Shown: positions 1 to 5,767, numbered from the stretch's first letter. The stretch is DNA of 6,482 nucleotides from Actinomycetes bacterium (GCA_021849765.1 JAJZSM010000093.1:1-6482), one strand, 5' to 3'. The notes: generated from the letters alone by a model not told the origin. Program-made: numbers and translations.

Positions 1-372
1 ACCGAGAAGGTTGGACTCGGGCACTGGTCGATTCATGAACTGCGCCACTCGTGCGCCTCGCTCATGTTCTCTATGGATGTTCCCCTGGAAGCGGTGGCCG
101 ATCAACTCGGCCACGCCTCGATCGGCGTCACCAAGGGCGTCTACGTGCACCTACTGCCGGGATCGAGAGCCAAGGCGGCCAAGGCGATGGAGGAGCTTCT
201 GTACAAGGATTTCGTGCCCGTCACGTCACCACGGCCACGTCCCGCGGCTAGACAGTTGGCTAGACATCGTCTAGCCAACGATAATAAGGCACCCTTGATC
301 AGGGCTTCAGTGGGCCGCCCGAGTCTCGATCTCGGCACCTTGGGATTAAAAGTCCCCTGCTCTTCCCGATGA
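1..372 (+). CDS. Tyrosine recombinase (phage-type integrase), C-terminal part
   Basis: Partial gene whose 5' part lies outside the window; the frame is open from base 1 to a TGA at 370-372. Counting from the first visible residue, the fragment holds the second half of the tyrosine recombinase catalytic domain: HELRH at 12-16 (box II His and Arg), LGH at 36-38, and KGVYVHLLPG at 45-54 with Tyr48 as the likely nucleophile that attacks DNA. The first catalytic Arg and the beta-strand Lys would be upstream. The enzyme would cut and rejoin attachment sites to integrate or excise a mobile element. About 75 residues follow the Tyr, more than the few tens usual in this family. The last ~20 are encoded by DNA that is also the antisense of a tRNA-Lys gene, so the C-terminus is shaped by the attachment site. 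Whether the element is still intact cannot be judged from here. Confidence 0.9.
   Translation, partial: TEKVGLGHWSIHELRHSCASLMFSMDVPLEAVADQLGHASIGVTKGVYVHLLPGSRAKAAKAMEELLYKDFVPVTSPRPRPAARQLARHRLANDNKAPLIRASVGRPSLDLGTLGLKVPCSSR
246..279. repeat. Repeat cluster: two direct copies plus one inverted copy, forming an 11-bp hairpin
   Basis: The 9-mer ggctagaca occurs at 246-254 and again at 258-266, and its inverted form gtctagcc lies at 269-276. The second and third copies are the core of a perfect 11-bp inverted repeat, gttggctagac (255-265) and gtctagccaac (269-279), with a 3-base loop. It lies inside the integrase frame, 32 bases from the 3' end of the tRNA gene. No T-tract follows on either strand. 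It could be a site bound by the recombinase or its accessory factor, or a terminator between two converging genes. The repeats are seen; the role is inferred. Confidence 0.6.
311..352. other. Candidate attachment site core (3' half of the tRNA-Lys gene)
   Basis: Integrases of this family commonly recombine within the anticodon-loop-to-3'-end segment of a tRNA gene, and the element carries a copy of that segment to keep the tRNA whole. Here the integrase fragment lies directly beyond the tRNA 3' end, so this interval is the natural candidate for one element junction. The second copy would be outside the window, so the call rests on position only. Confidence 0.4.
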
Positions 373-383
373 GCTAGCGGCCC
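311..383 (-). tRNA. tRNA-Lys (anticodon UUU)
   Basis: Reading the minus strand from 383 to 311 gives a 73-base cloverleaf. The acceptor stem GGGCCGC/GCGGCCC is perfect, the D stem GCTC/GAGC is perfect, and the anticodon stem GGGGA/TCCCA has one G-A mismatch at 27-43. The anticodon loop CTTTTAA gives UUU (genomic 348-350), the variable loop is AGGTG, the T stem is CCGAG/CTCGG and the discriminator base is A. No CCA is encoded. It would decode AAA and AAG lysine codons. Several normally conserved tertiary positions are unusual: T at 15, G at 48 and A at 54 in a T loop reading ATCGAGA. The gene may therefore be a diverged or decaying tRNA rather than the main lysine tRNA. Its 3' end faces the integrase, as expected for an integration target. 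Confidence 0.8.
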
Positions 384-886
384 GATGGATGGAGATTCGC
401 ATTGAGTGATGCTCGACCCCCGGACCAATCAGGTTAGCCCATACGATTTACCCGCACTTGGTATGAAGTGGGTAAACACGCCGGTCCCGCTGCGGTTTTG
501 GGGCGGCATCAACCGCCTACCTCGCTCGAGCTGGTTGGTCTACTGGATGTCATCGCGGCTGGCGCCGTGGCACAGCGAGGTGGGTGCTGGTTCCTGATGG
601 TGGTGTCGAATGGGCAGGTGGTTCCGTCGCCGATCACGCGACGCGCATCTCTGCTGAAAGACTCGCTCGAGGCGTGACTAACCCGTCTGAGGCTTCAGGT
701 TCCCGAGCGCCAATGACGGTCCGTGCCAATCTCCCGGTCGATTGGCCATCGGCCCGGATGACCCCACGAGCATCGAGCGAAACTCGCTTCCGAGATTGAA
801 TGCCTAGTCCACCGTCGTCGGCCGCGTTTCGTGCTCGATTGACGAGTTCACGGGGATTCGACATCGTGGAACGGTCGCGAAGACGG
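384..886. other. Gene-poor stretch, no convincing coding sequence
   Basis: About 500 bases between the tRNA and the 3' end of the dehydrogenase. Open frames of 60-75 codons exist on both strands, for example a minus-strand frame from an ATG at 864 to 634. None has a ribosome binding site at a sensible distance or a recognisable motif. The stretch may hold the tRNA promoter, which would read leftward, and possibly decayed mobile-element DNA, but I recognise no family. Apart from the hairpin at 447-476 I see no clear structure. Confidence 0.5.
447..476. repeat. Hairpin upstream of tRNA-Lys
   Basis: The arms tttacc (447-452) plus cactt (455-459) pair with aagtg (466-470) plus ggtaaa (471-476). 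This makes 11 pairs with a 2-base bulge (cg, 453-454) and a 6-base loop. It lies 64-93 bases upstream of the tRNA-Lys 5' end. There is no T-tract. It could be an operator-like dyad or a transcription boundary; no function is assigned. Confidence 0.45.
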
Positions 887-1762
887 TTAGGAGACGTCCG
901 TGAGTTGTGCGGAGAGTTCCCAGAGCCGGCGAGCGACGTCAGCGTCACGTGCCCGCTTGGCCGGGCGGCCGAGTGCGGGGTACCCACGCAAGTGCGGCCA
1001 GCGTTCGGGGCCGATGTAGGAGCCTCCGGGCACATCCATCGTCGCGCCGTAGAGCGTGGGGAGTGCCCCCATTCGATCGTTCTGGGCGACGAACTGGTTC
1101 GCGATGGTCATGACCGTGGCGAGCGCGGCGCTGCCCGTGTGCCGCTGGAGATTAGTCGCGGCGTAGCCGGGGTGGACGGCAATCGCCTTCACCGGCGAAT
1201 CGCTCTCGCGCAGGCGGCGTTGGAGCTCTTGGACGAAGAGGAGATTGGCCAACTTCGACTGCGCGTACGCGCCCCAGCGTTTGTAGGGCCGGCGCTCCCA
1301 GTTGAGGTCATCGAGATCGATCCGACCCTGCCGGTGCGCCTCGGAGGAGACGACGACGATGCGACCTCGAATGCGCGGGAGTAGCAGGTTCACCAAGGCG
1401 AAGTGGCCGAGGTGGTTCGTTCCGACCTGCATCTCGAACCCGTCGGCCGTGCGCCGCATGGGAATCGCCATCACCCCGGCGTTCGTGATGAGGATGTCGA
1501 TCGGCTCGGTGGTGCGCTCGGCGAAGGACCGAACGGACTCCAGGTTCGCGAGGTCGAGTTCGCGAACGCGCACGTCCCCGGTCATCGCTGACGCGGCCGC
1601 TACACCTTTGTTGATGTCGCGCACCGCCAGGGTCAGTGACGCCCCGACATCGGCTAGCGCCGCGGCTGCCCGTCGACCGATCCCGCTGTTGGCCCCCGTG
1701 ATGACCACGTGTCGACCCCGAAGGTTGGGAAGATCCTTCTCGGTCCACTGGTTCGCTGGCAC
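887..1762 (-). CDS. Short-chain dehydrogenase/reductase (SDR), retinol-dehydrogenase-like
   Basis: A 291-residue oxidoreductase with a single Rossmann-fold SDR domain, near the usual family length plus a C-terminal extension of the retinol-dehydrogenase/WW-oxidoreductase-like type. Visible motifs are the cofactor glycine motif TGANSGIG (22-29), Asp70 of the adenine-binding DL pair, NAG (94-96), the structural Asn116, catalytic Ser at 139/140, and Tyr166 and Lys170 in YAQSK. Arg48 after the second strand (AVRD) favours NADP over NAD. The substrate cannot be inferred. The start is a GTG. The N-terminus with WTEKDLPNLRGR just before the nucleotide-binding motif is typical of this subfamily, and no in-frame ATG lies before the glycine motif. 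There is no Shine-Dalgarno sequence; instead a TAGATT box lies 7 bases upstream, which suggests a leaderless message. The gene is 119 bases from the membrane-protein gene upstream, so it is probably transcribed on its own. Confidence 0.93.
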   Translation of the reverse strand: MPANQWTEKDLPNLRGRHVVITGANSGIGRRAAAALADVGASLTLAVRDINKGVAAASAMTGDVRVRELDLANLESVRSFAERTTEPIDILITNAGVMAIPMRRTADGFEMQVGTNHLGHFALVNLLLPRIRGRIVVVSSEAHRQGRIDLDDLNWERRPYKRWGAYAQSKLANLLFVQELQRRLRESDSPVKAIAVHPGYAATNLQRHTGSAALATVMTIANQFVAQNDRMGALPTLYGATMDVPGGSYIGPERWPHLRGYPALGRPAKRARDADVARRLWELSAQLTDVS

Positions 1763-1769
1763 GAGTTGA

Positions 1770-1775
1770 AATCTA
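1770..1775 (-). promoter_or_regulatory. Candidate -10 box for a leaderless SDR transcript
   Basis: On the minus strand TAGATT (4 of 6 matches to TATAAT) ends 7 bases before the GTG start at 1762, so transcription would begin at or next to the start codon. No clear -35 box is visible at 17-18 bases upstream. The absence of a Shine-Dalgarno sequence supports the idea. Leaderless messages are common in actinomycetes. Confidence 0.35.
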
Positions 1776-1881
1776 GGGCCAGAACGTCCCGCACGGATCG
1801 CCGCCGCGCTCGACGCATCGACGTCGTGTCGTTCCAGCGCCCGGTCAGCTCATCGTGGACAGGTCATCATCGGTTACCGGT

Positions 1882-2649
1882 TCATCCGTGGAATCGCAGG
1901 AGGGCCAAGCTGAGTGCGAGCGCGACGCCGGACCAGCAGAGGACCTTCAAACCGTGCTCGAGCGGCCGGAGCAGCGAGTCGCGGGTGATCGGCGAGGACG
2001 TGCCGTCGTGGCGCACGAGCACGCCTTCTACCGAGCGGACCCGTCGTCGTAGGTCTCGAGCGGGTGTCGAGAGGATCTGCTGGATCTTCGTGATGAGCGC
2101 ACCGAAGACCGCCGCGACGACGGCCGCGATGTTGAGCGCGTCGTGCTGGGCGAAGTACGCCGTGAGGATCGGGAACGCCCCCCACGCGAGGATTAACACG
2201 AGGGGCGTGTGCAGGCGTCCGCCGAACAACTCCAAGTTGTACCCGAGGGCGAGGATGACCCCGGCGACGATAAAGACCCCGAGGTACGGGTTCACGACGA
2301 ACATACCGACGACGCCCAATGTCACGGCCCCGCCCAGGCCGACGAGCGCCGCGGCGACCAGCTGGGTGGTGGGGATCGTCGTACCGAGGGGTCGGCCGTG
2401 GACCTCGTCGAGGGCGTGCGCACCGACGCCGACGGCGAGGAAGAAGGCGCCGAGCGTCGCCACGAGTTTCACCGCGTTCACCGGTCCGCTCAGGCAGGCG
2501 CCGATTGTCACGAGCGAGAGGTGAAGTGCCGTATAGGGCGGGTGCAGGACCGTCCACCACTGACGCACGCGGGTGCTGTGTAGGAAGCCCGGCTGGGCGT
2601 AGAAGGCGGGCCCATCCTCGGGTGGCTGGGTCGAAGCGTGGTCACGCAT
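1882..2649 (-). CDS. Polytopic membrane protein, UbiA-like, function unknown
   Basis: A 255-residue integral membrane protein with about seven predicted hydrophobic segments, roughly at 40-56, 60-78, 96-116, 118-138, 148-168, 170-188 and 235-252. After the second segment it carries HALDEVHGRPL (78-88), which resembles the acidic NDxxDxxxxxRP motif of UbiA prenyltransferases, although the Asn and the spacing differ. YNLELFGGRLHT (137-148) and STPARDLRR (194-202) stand out as probable conserved patches. Membership in the UbiA superfamily is an inference from this resemblance; the prenyl donor and acceptor are unknown. I chose the ATG at 2649 because the frame upstream of it is only the shadow of the methyltransferase gene. 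The ATG lies 2 bases after the methyltransferase stop with no strong Shine-Dalgarno sequence, so translational coupling is likely. The two products probably act on the same membrane lipid or quinone-like substrate. Confidence 0.85.
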   Translation of the reverse strand: MRDHASTQPPEDGPAFYAQPGFLHSTRVRQWWTVLHPPYTALHLSLVTIGACLSGPVNAVKLVATLGAFFLAVGVGAHALDEVHGRPLGTTIPTTQLVAAALVGLGGAVTLGVVGMFVVNPYLGVFIVAGVILALGYNLELFGGRLHTPLVLILAWGAFPILTAYFAQHDALNIAAVVAAVFGALITKIQQILSTPARDLRRRVRSVEGVLVRHDGTSSPITRDSLLRPLEHGLKVLCWSGVALALSLALLRFHG

Positions 2650-2651
2650 CG

Positions 2652-3401
2652 TCAACCAGCCCGGTAACCCGACATCACGACACCACCGCCCAGGCTCATC
2701 GAACGGCACTCGACGTGCTCGATTCCCGCCGAGCGCCAGGCGTCGATGGTCCAGGGGATCGAGTACGAGCGGTAGTGCAGGGAGATGTTCGGGCCGAGGA
2801 ATCGCCCGACGTGCCACCAGGGCCTGCCGCCGCCGATGAAGCCGGCCACCGGGAGCACGGTCCTCGTATAGAGCCACCAGGCGACCCGCCAACCCGTCGA
2901 AGCGGGAACGGCGAACTCCAGACTGGCAAGTGCGCCGCCCGGTTTGACGACGCGGACTAGTTCGCGAAGCGTCGCGGCGGGGTCGTTCACGTAGCGAAGG
3001 AGGTACGTGAAGGTGAGCGCGTCGAAGGTCTCGTCACCAAACGGTAGTTGCTCACCACGGCCGAGCACGAGCGAGATCCGTTCACTCAATCCGGCGCGTT
3101 CGACGTTGCGCTGGCCCACGCGGATCATCTCCTCGCTCAGGTCCAGCCCGACGACGTGAGCCGTCGTCGCCCTGGCGAGACGCTTTGTAACCCCGCACGG
3201 CCCGCACGCGACGTCCAGAATCACGGCCGGGTTGGACCCGACAACCCGATCGACCATCGCCGATCGCCACCGGCGGTCCTGACCCAGTGACAACACCGCG
3301 GCCAACGCGTCGTAACGCCCGGGTAGCGGCGCGAAGAGCGCTCGGGCGAACTCATTGGGGGCGCTCCGGTAGTTTCGCAACGATCGATCGCCGCGCCTCA
3401 C
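2652..3401 (-). CDS. UbiE/MenG-family SAM-dependent methyltransferase
   Basis: A class I methyltransferase, 249 residues from the GTG at 3401, which matches the usual UbiE/MenG length. These enzymes C-methylate prenylated quinone precursors. Family marks in order are RYDALAAVLSLGQDRRWR (29-46), the SAM motif LDVACGPCG (62-70), acidic GLDLSEEM (85-92), LPFGDETFDALTF (119-131), RVVKPGGALASLEF (150-163), and a terminal VMSGY like the family's IHxGY. Motif I reads CGPCG where UbiE proper has GTG, so this may be a paralogue with another lipid or aromatic substrate. The frame stays open upstream to a TTG at 3551, but the first 50 residues of that version look unlike the family and have no ribosome binding site. 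The GTG overlaps the stop of a small upstream ORF as GTGA. The membrane-protein gene follows after 2 bases. Confidence 0.9.
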   Translation of the reverse strand: MRRGDRSLRNYRSAPNEFARALFAPLPGRYDALAAVLSLGQDRRWRSAMVDRVVGSNPAVILDVACGPCGVTKRLARATTAHVVGLDLSEEMIRVGQRNVERAGLSERISLVLGRGEQLPFGDETFDALTFTYLLRYVNDPAATLRELVRVVKPGGALASLEFAVPASTGWRVAWWLYTRTVLPVAGFIGGGRPWWHVGRFLGPNISLHYRSYSIPWTIDAWRSAGIEHVECRSMSLGGGVVMSGYRAG

Positions 3402-3538
3402 GGGGACGGCACCCAGGCGCGTGTCGTCACCGTCGGACCGGGGGTGTCGACGCAGCGTTGCACGGTGTCGGGTCGTCGAACAATCGGACCTCCCTTGCGC
3501 GGAGCCCGGCGCTTCGTTACCGCGTCGCCGGACGCCAT
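3398..3538 (-). CDS. Possible small ORF (46 aa) coupled to the methyltransferase
   Basis: An ATG at 3538 is preceded by GAGG (3546-3549) at a spacing of 7 bases, the best ribosome binding site in this region. The frame runs 46 codons and ends with a TGA that overlaps the methyltransferase GTG as GTGA. The product is basic and rich in Arg, Pro and Thr, with no signal peptide, membrane helix or known motif. About three quarters of its third codon positions are G or C, which fits coding in this genome but is also close to the local base composition. A weak promoter, TGGACG (3580-3585) and TACACC (3557-3562) with a 17-base spacer, lies just upstream. It may be a leader peptide, a small protein, or, if the sequence holds a frameshift, part of the methyltransferase N-terminus. 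Confidence 0.35.
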   Translation of the reverse strand: MASGDAVTKRRAPRKGGPIVRRPDTVQRCVDTPGPTVTTRAWVPSP

Positions 3539-3690
3539 CACTAAACCTCAATGCTAGGTGTAGGGGTGAAACGTGGTGTCGTCCAGGGTGGCACGACGTT
3601 GCCCGGGGTGGGGAATTTCGGTGATCGGCTTTCGGGAGATCCCATGATTCTCGTTAGGAAGGAGGAGCACCGCCGGGTTTTGGGGTGCGG

Positions 3691-3732
3691 CGCGACCGTC
3701 GAAATCGAGAGACCTCGTGTTCGACGGTCGCG
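3691..3732. terminator. Long hairpin downstream of the MFS gene, terminator-like
   Basis: The perfect 13-bp arms are cgcgaccgtcgaa (3691-3703) and ttcgacggtcgcg (3720-3732). Inside them cgag (3706-3709) pairs with ctcg (3714-3717) around an agac tetraloop. It lies 29 bases past the transporter stop codon, the usual place for a terminator. No T-tract follows on either strand, as is often seen in high-GC actinomycetes. The structure is certain; termination is inferred. Confidence 0.6.
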
Positions 3733-3761
3733 GACATGGTGACGAAGGCGGCGGCCGACGG

Positions 3762-5117
3762 TTAATGCGAGTGGCGCCAGCGCAGGTGGTGCAGATGCCG
3801 CGTGGCCGGTGGCGGGTGCACGACACCGTTGGCGAACACGGTCTCGTCGATCCTGCGCATGGTGGGCAGTCCCGGCAGCACCGCCACGGTAACCGACACG
3901 CCAATGAGGGCGAGACCCGTGCGAAGCCCGGTCCAGTGGATGAGCACGGTCATGAGTAGCGACCCGAGGGCCATGCCCGCGACCTCGCCGCCCTCGAGCG
4001 CGCCGAGGACGCGACCGAGTTTGTCGTTGGGCACGATGTGCTGGAGGATGGTGATGGCGTTCACGTCCACGACCGAGTTGGCCGCGCCGATGAGCCACAT
4101 AGAGAGCAGCGCCGCGCCGAGCGTCGGCACGACGGCGATGATGACGAGCGGCGCCGCCCACACGATGACGCCGAGGGCGAAGTCCGTCGCGAGATGCGCC
4201 CGCTCCATGAGCATGAGCGCGATGAAGCCGCCAACGAGACCGCCGATGCCGAGGAGTGACTCCATGAATCCGAGTCCCGAGCTGCCGATGTGCAGCAGTT
4301 TGAGGGCGATCGCCACCGTGAAGACCGCCGACGCTCCCGCCACTACGCACTGCAAGACGTAGAGCACGACGAGCGTGAGCACGTTGCGGTCGTGTCCGAT
4401 CAACCGGAACCCCTGGATTGCCCGGGTGAGGAAGCTCTGGGCGCGCGACTCGGTGTCGGGCGGCTGGCTGAGCAGGGCGATGACCTCGGGTGAGCGCTCG
4501 GCGTCAGATGGGGCGCGCATGGAGAAGACGAGCAGCGCCGACCAGACGAAGGTGGCCGCGTCGAAGGCGAAGGCGACGGCCACGTTCGCCACCGCGAGCA
4601 TGAAGCCCGCGAGCGCGGGACCGGCGAAGAAGCCGACGCTCTCGATGGTGCTCGAGACGACGTTCGCGCCCGCGATCTCGTCGTGGTTGCGCGCGAGCTT
4701 GGGCAGGATCGAGGCCTGCGAGGGGCGAAAGGCGGTGCCCGCGATACCCACCAGCACGACGAGGGCGTAGACATACCACTTCGAGCCGTGCAGGGCGACG
4801 AGTACGGCGGCGATCGCCACGAGCACCAGTCGTACCAGGTCTGAGGCGACCATGATGAGTCGCCGGTCGTACTGGTCGGCCAACGTCGACGTGAACGGTG
4901 CCACGGACGCGATGGCGATGTAACGCACGACCGCGAGCACGCCGACAGCGGTCGCGCCACCACTGCGGTAGACGTAGACCACCGCGCTGAGCGAGAAGAC
5001 GCCGTCACCGATGAGTGAGACCCCAAAGGCGAGGAAGATCCGCCGCAGGGCGGGGTTGGCAAAGACGTTCGCCATCGCGGTCTTGGACGAGCGCAACTCG
5101 TCGCGCACCTGGCTCAT
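3762..5117 (-). CDS. Major facilitator superfamily transporter, efflux-type
   Basis: A 451-residue inner-membrane protein with about twelve hydrophobic helices. It resembles the MFS_3/EntS-like group of drug and siderophore exporters. LADQYDRR (79-86) in the first cytoplasmic loop is the family's motif A (DRxGRR-like). The first helix carries SLIGDGVFSL, typical of this group. A hydrophilic central loop from about 205 to 240 separates the two six-helix halves. The substrate cannot be told from sequence. The last 18 residues contain six histidines (HPPP, HLHH, RHSH), which is unusual and could bind metal. The ATG at 5117 has AGAGG 6 bases upstream on the minus strand. A long hairpin separates it from the DUF4760-like gene and another follows its stop, so it is probably its own transcription unit. 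Confidence 0.92.
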   Translation of the reverse strand: MSQVRDELRSSKTAMANVFANPALRRIFLAFGVSLIGDGVFSLSAVVYVYRSGGATAVGVLAVVRYIAIASVAPFTSTLADQYDRRLIMVASDLVRLVLVAIAAVLVALHGSKWYVYALVVLVGIAGTAFRPSQASILPKLARNHDEIAGANVVSSTIESVGFFAGPALAGFMLAVANVAVAFAFDAATFVWSALLVFSMRAPSDAERSPEVIALLSQPPDTESRAQSFLTRAIQGFRLIGHDRNVLTLVVLYVLQCVVAGASAVFTVAIALKLLHIGSSGLGFMESLLGIGGLVGGFIALMLMERAHLATDFALGVIVWAAPLVIIAVVPTLGAALLSMWLIGAANSVVDVNAITILQHIVPNDKLGRVLGALEGGEVAGMALGSLLMTVLIHWTGLRTGLALIGVSVTVAVLPGLPTMRRIDETVFANGVVHPPPATRHLHHLRWRHSH

Positions 5118-5162
5118 CGATTACCTCTCACGTGGTCTGGTGGCGTTGCCAGCGCGACGTAC

Positions 5163-5204
5163 TCGCAGCGGGCACCGACGACCTCTCGTCGGTGTCCGCT
5201 GCGA
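5163..5204. terminator. Long hairpin between the DUF4760-like gene and the MFS gene
   Basis: A 19-bp inverted repeat, arms 5163-5181 and 5186-5204, with a 4-base loop (cctc). The only imperfect pair is g5172/t5195, a G-U wobble in a plus-strand RNA and a C-A mismatch in a minus-strand RNA. It starts 29 bases after the DUF4760-like stop and lies 46 bases before the MFS start. There is no T-tract. It could terminate the upstream minus-strand gene or act as an operator-like dyad for the transporter. Confidence 0.6.
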
Positions 5205-5233
5205 CCCGTCATGCGCGGGTACAACGTACGGCG

Positions 5234-5575
5234 TCAGACGAGGGCGCGAGCAGCGAGTGACTCGAAGTGTTCGTAGAGGCGCGGGTCGCCGTATCGATCG
5301 CGGATGAATTGGGCGTGCGCGCTCACCCTGCCCCACATCCCCTCGACCCAGAACAGGTCGCTGAGTAGATCCCAGGCGAGCACGTTGTGCTTGACGAGGG
5401 TGCCCGCGGTCTCACCAAACATGAGTACCTTGCGCACGGCTTCACTCTCGACCGAGCCGTCATCGGGATTGAAATCGTCGGCGTAGATCTCGGCCAATGC
5501 CGCGCTGAGTCCGAGCTCGGTGGTCCAGCGAACGAGCTCCATGAAGATCGTCGCGTCCTCGTGCGTCACTCCCAT
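5234..5575 (-). CDS. Small helical protein, DUF4760-like
   Basis: A 113-residue soluble, acidic and mostly helical protein with no signal peptide or membrane helix. The central part, VRKVLMFGETAGTLVKHNVLAWDLL (read as three blocks over 48-71) followed by LFWVEGMWGRV (74-84), resembles the DUF4760 pattern of a helical core around a conserved aromatic stretch. This is recognition by eye and not a domain search, so family membership is tentative and no function is known. The ATG at 5575 follows a G-rich ribosome binding site (AAGGGGGGAA, a few bases upstream). The frame stays open far upstream, but that part is the shadow of the plus-strand CoA-transferase. The gene is divergent from the CoA-transferase across a 192-base gap that should hold both promoters. 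Confidence 0.8.
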   Translation of the reverse strand: MGVTHEDATIFMELVRWTTELGLSAALAEIYADDFNPDDGSVESEAVRKVLMFGETAGTLVKHNVLAWDLLSDLFWVEGMWGRVSAHAQFIRDRYGDPRLYEHFESLAARALV

Positions 5576-5767
5576 AACTTCCCCCCTTGACGGGTCATGA
5601 TGCGCCACTTGTCTAGTGACTGGAATGCACGCCCCGCTGAGTGCACACCATAGGGAGGAACGAGCTACGCAGCTCGGCTGAATGTTGAGAGGATTCTTTG
5701 TGTTGACTGGCTCGACCGGCCAATGAGGCTGAAGAGTGGATCTGGCACACAGCGTTAGGCTCTCCGA
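5576..5767. promoter_or_regulatory. Divergent intergenic region
   Basis: This 192-base gap separates the DUF4760-like gene (leftward) from the CoA-transferase gene (rightward) and must hold a promoter for each unless one is leaderless. A small perfect dyad, cgagct (5661-5666) and agctcg (5671-5676) with an acgc loop, sits near its middle. A TTGACT at 5703-5708 resembles a plus-strand -35 box, but no good -10 box follows at the normal distance. No promoter can be assigned firmly. Confidence 0.35.

Noticed and set aside
292..304. Short inverted repeat ccct/aggg just past the tRNA 3' end as a tRNA terminator
   Set aside because: Only 4 base pairs and no T-tract; too weak to call.
634..864. Minus-strand frame of 76 codons downstream of the dehydrogenase
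   Set aside because: No ribosome binding site, no recognisable motif, and the frame also continues upstream as a shadow of the dehydrogenase gene.
800..1384. Long plus-strand open frame (194 codons)
   Set aside because: It lies opposite the dehydrogenase, whose SDR motifs are unmistakable; the plus-strand product is Arg/Glu-rich with no motif, a GC-rich shadow.
2650..2892. Upstream extension of the membrane-protein frame to 336 residues
   Set aside because: The extra residues are Arg/Pro-rich shadow of the methyltransferase C-terminus, and the ATG at 2649 sits at a coupled position.
3402..3551. TTG start giving a 299-residue methyltransferase
   Set aside because: The extra 50 residues are unlike UbiE N-termini, the TTG has no ribosome binding site, and the GTG at 3401 gives the normal family length.
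5703..5731. TTGACT as the -35 box of the CoA-transferase promoter
   Set aside because: No acceptable -10 box occurs 16-18 bases downstream.
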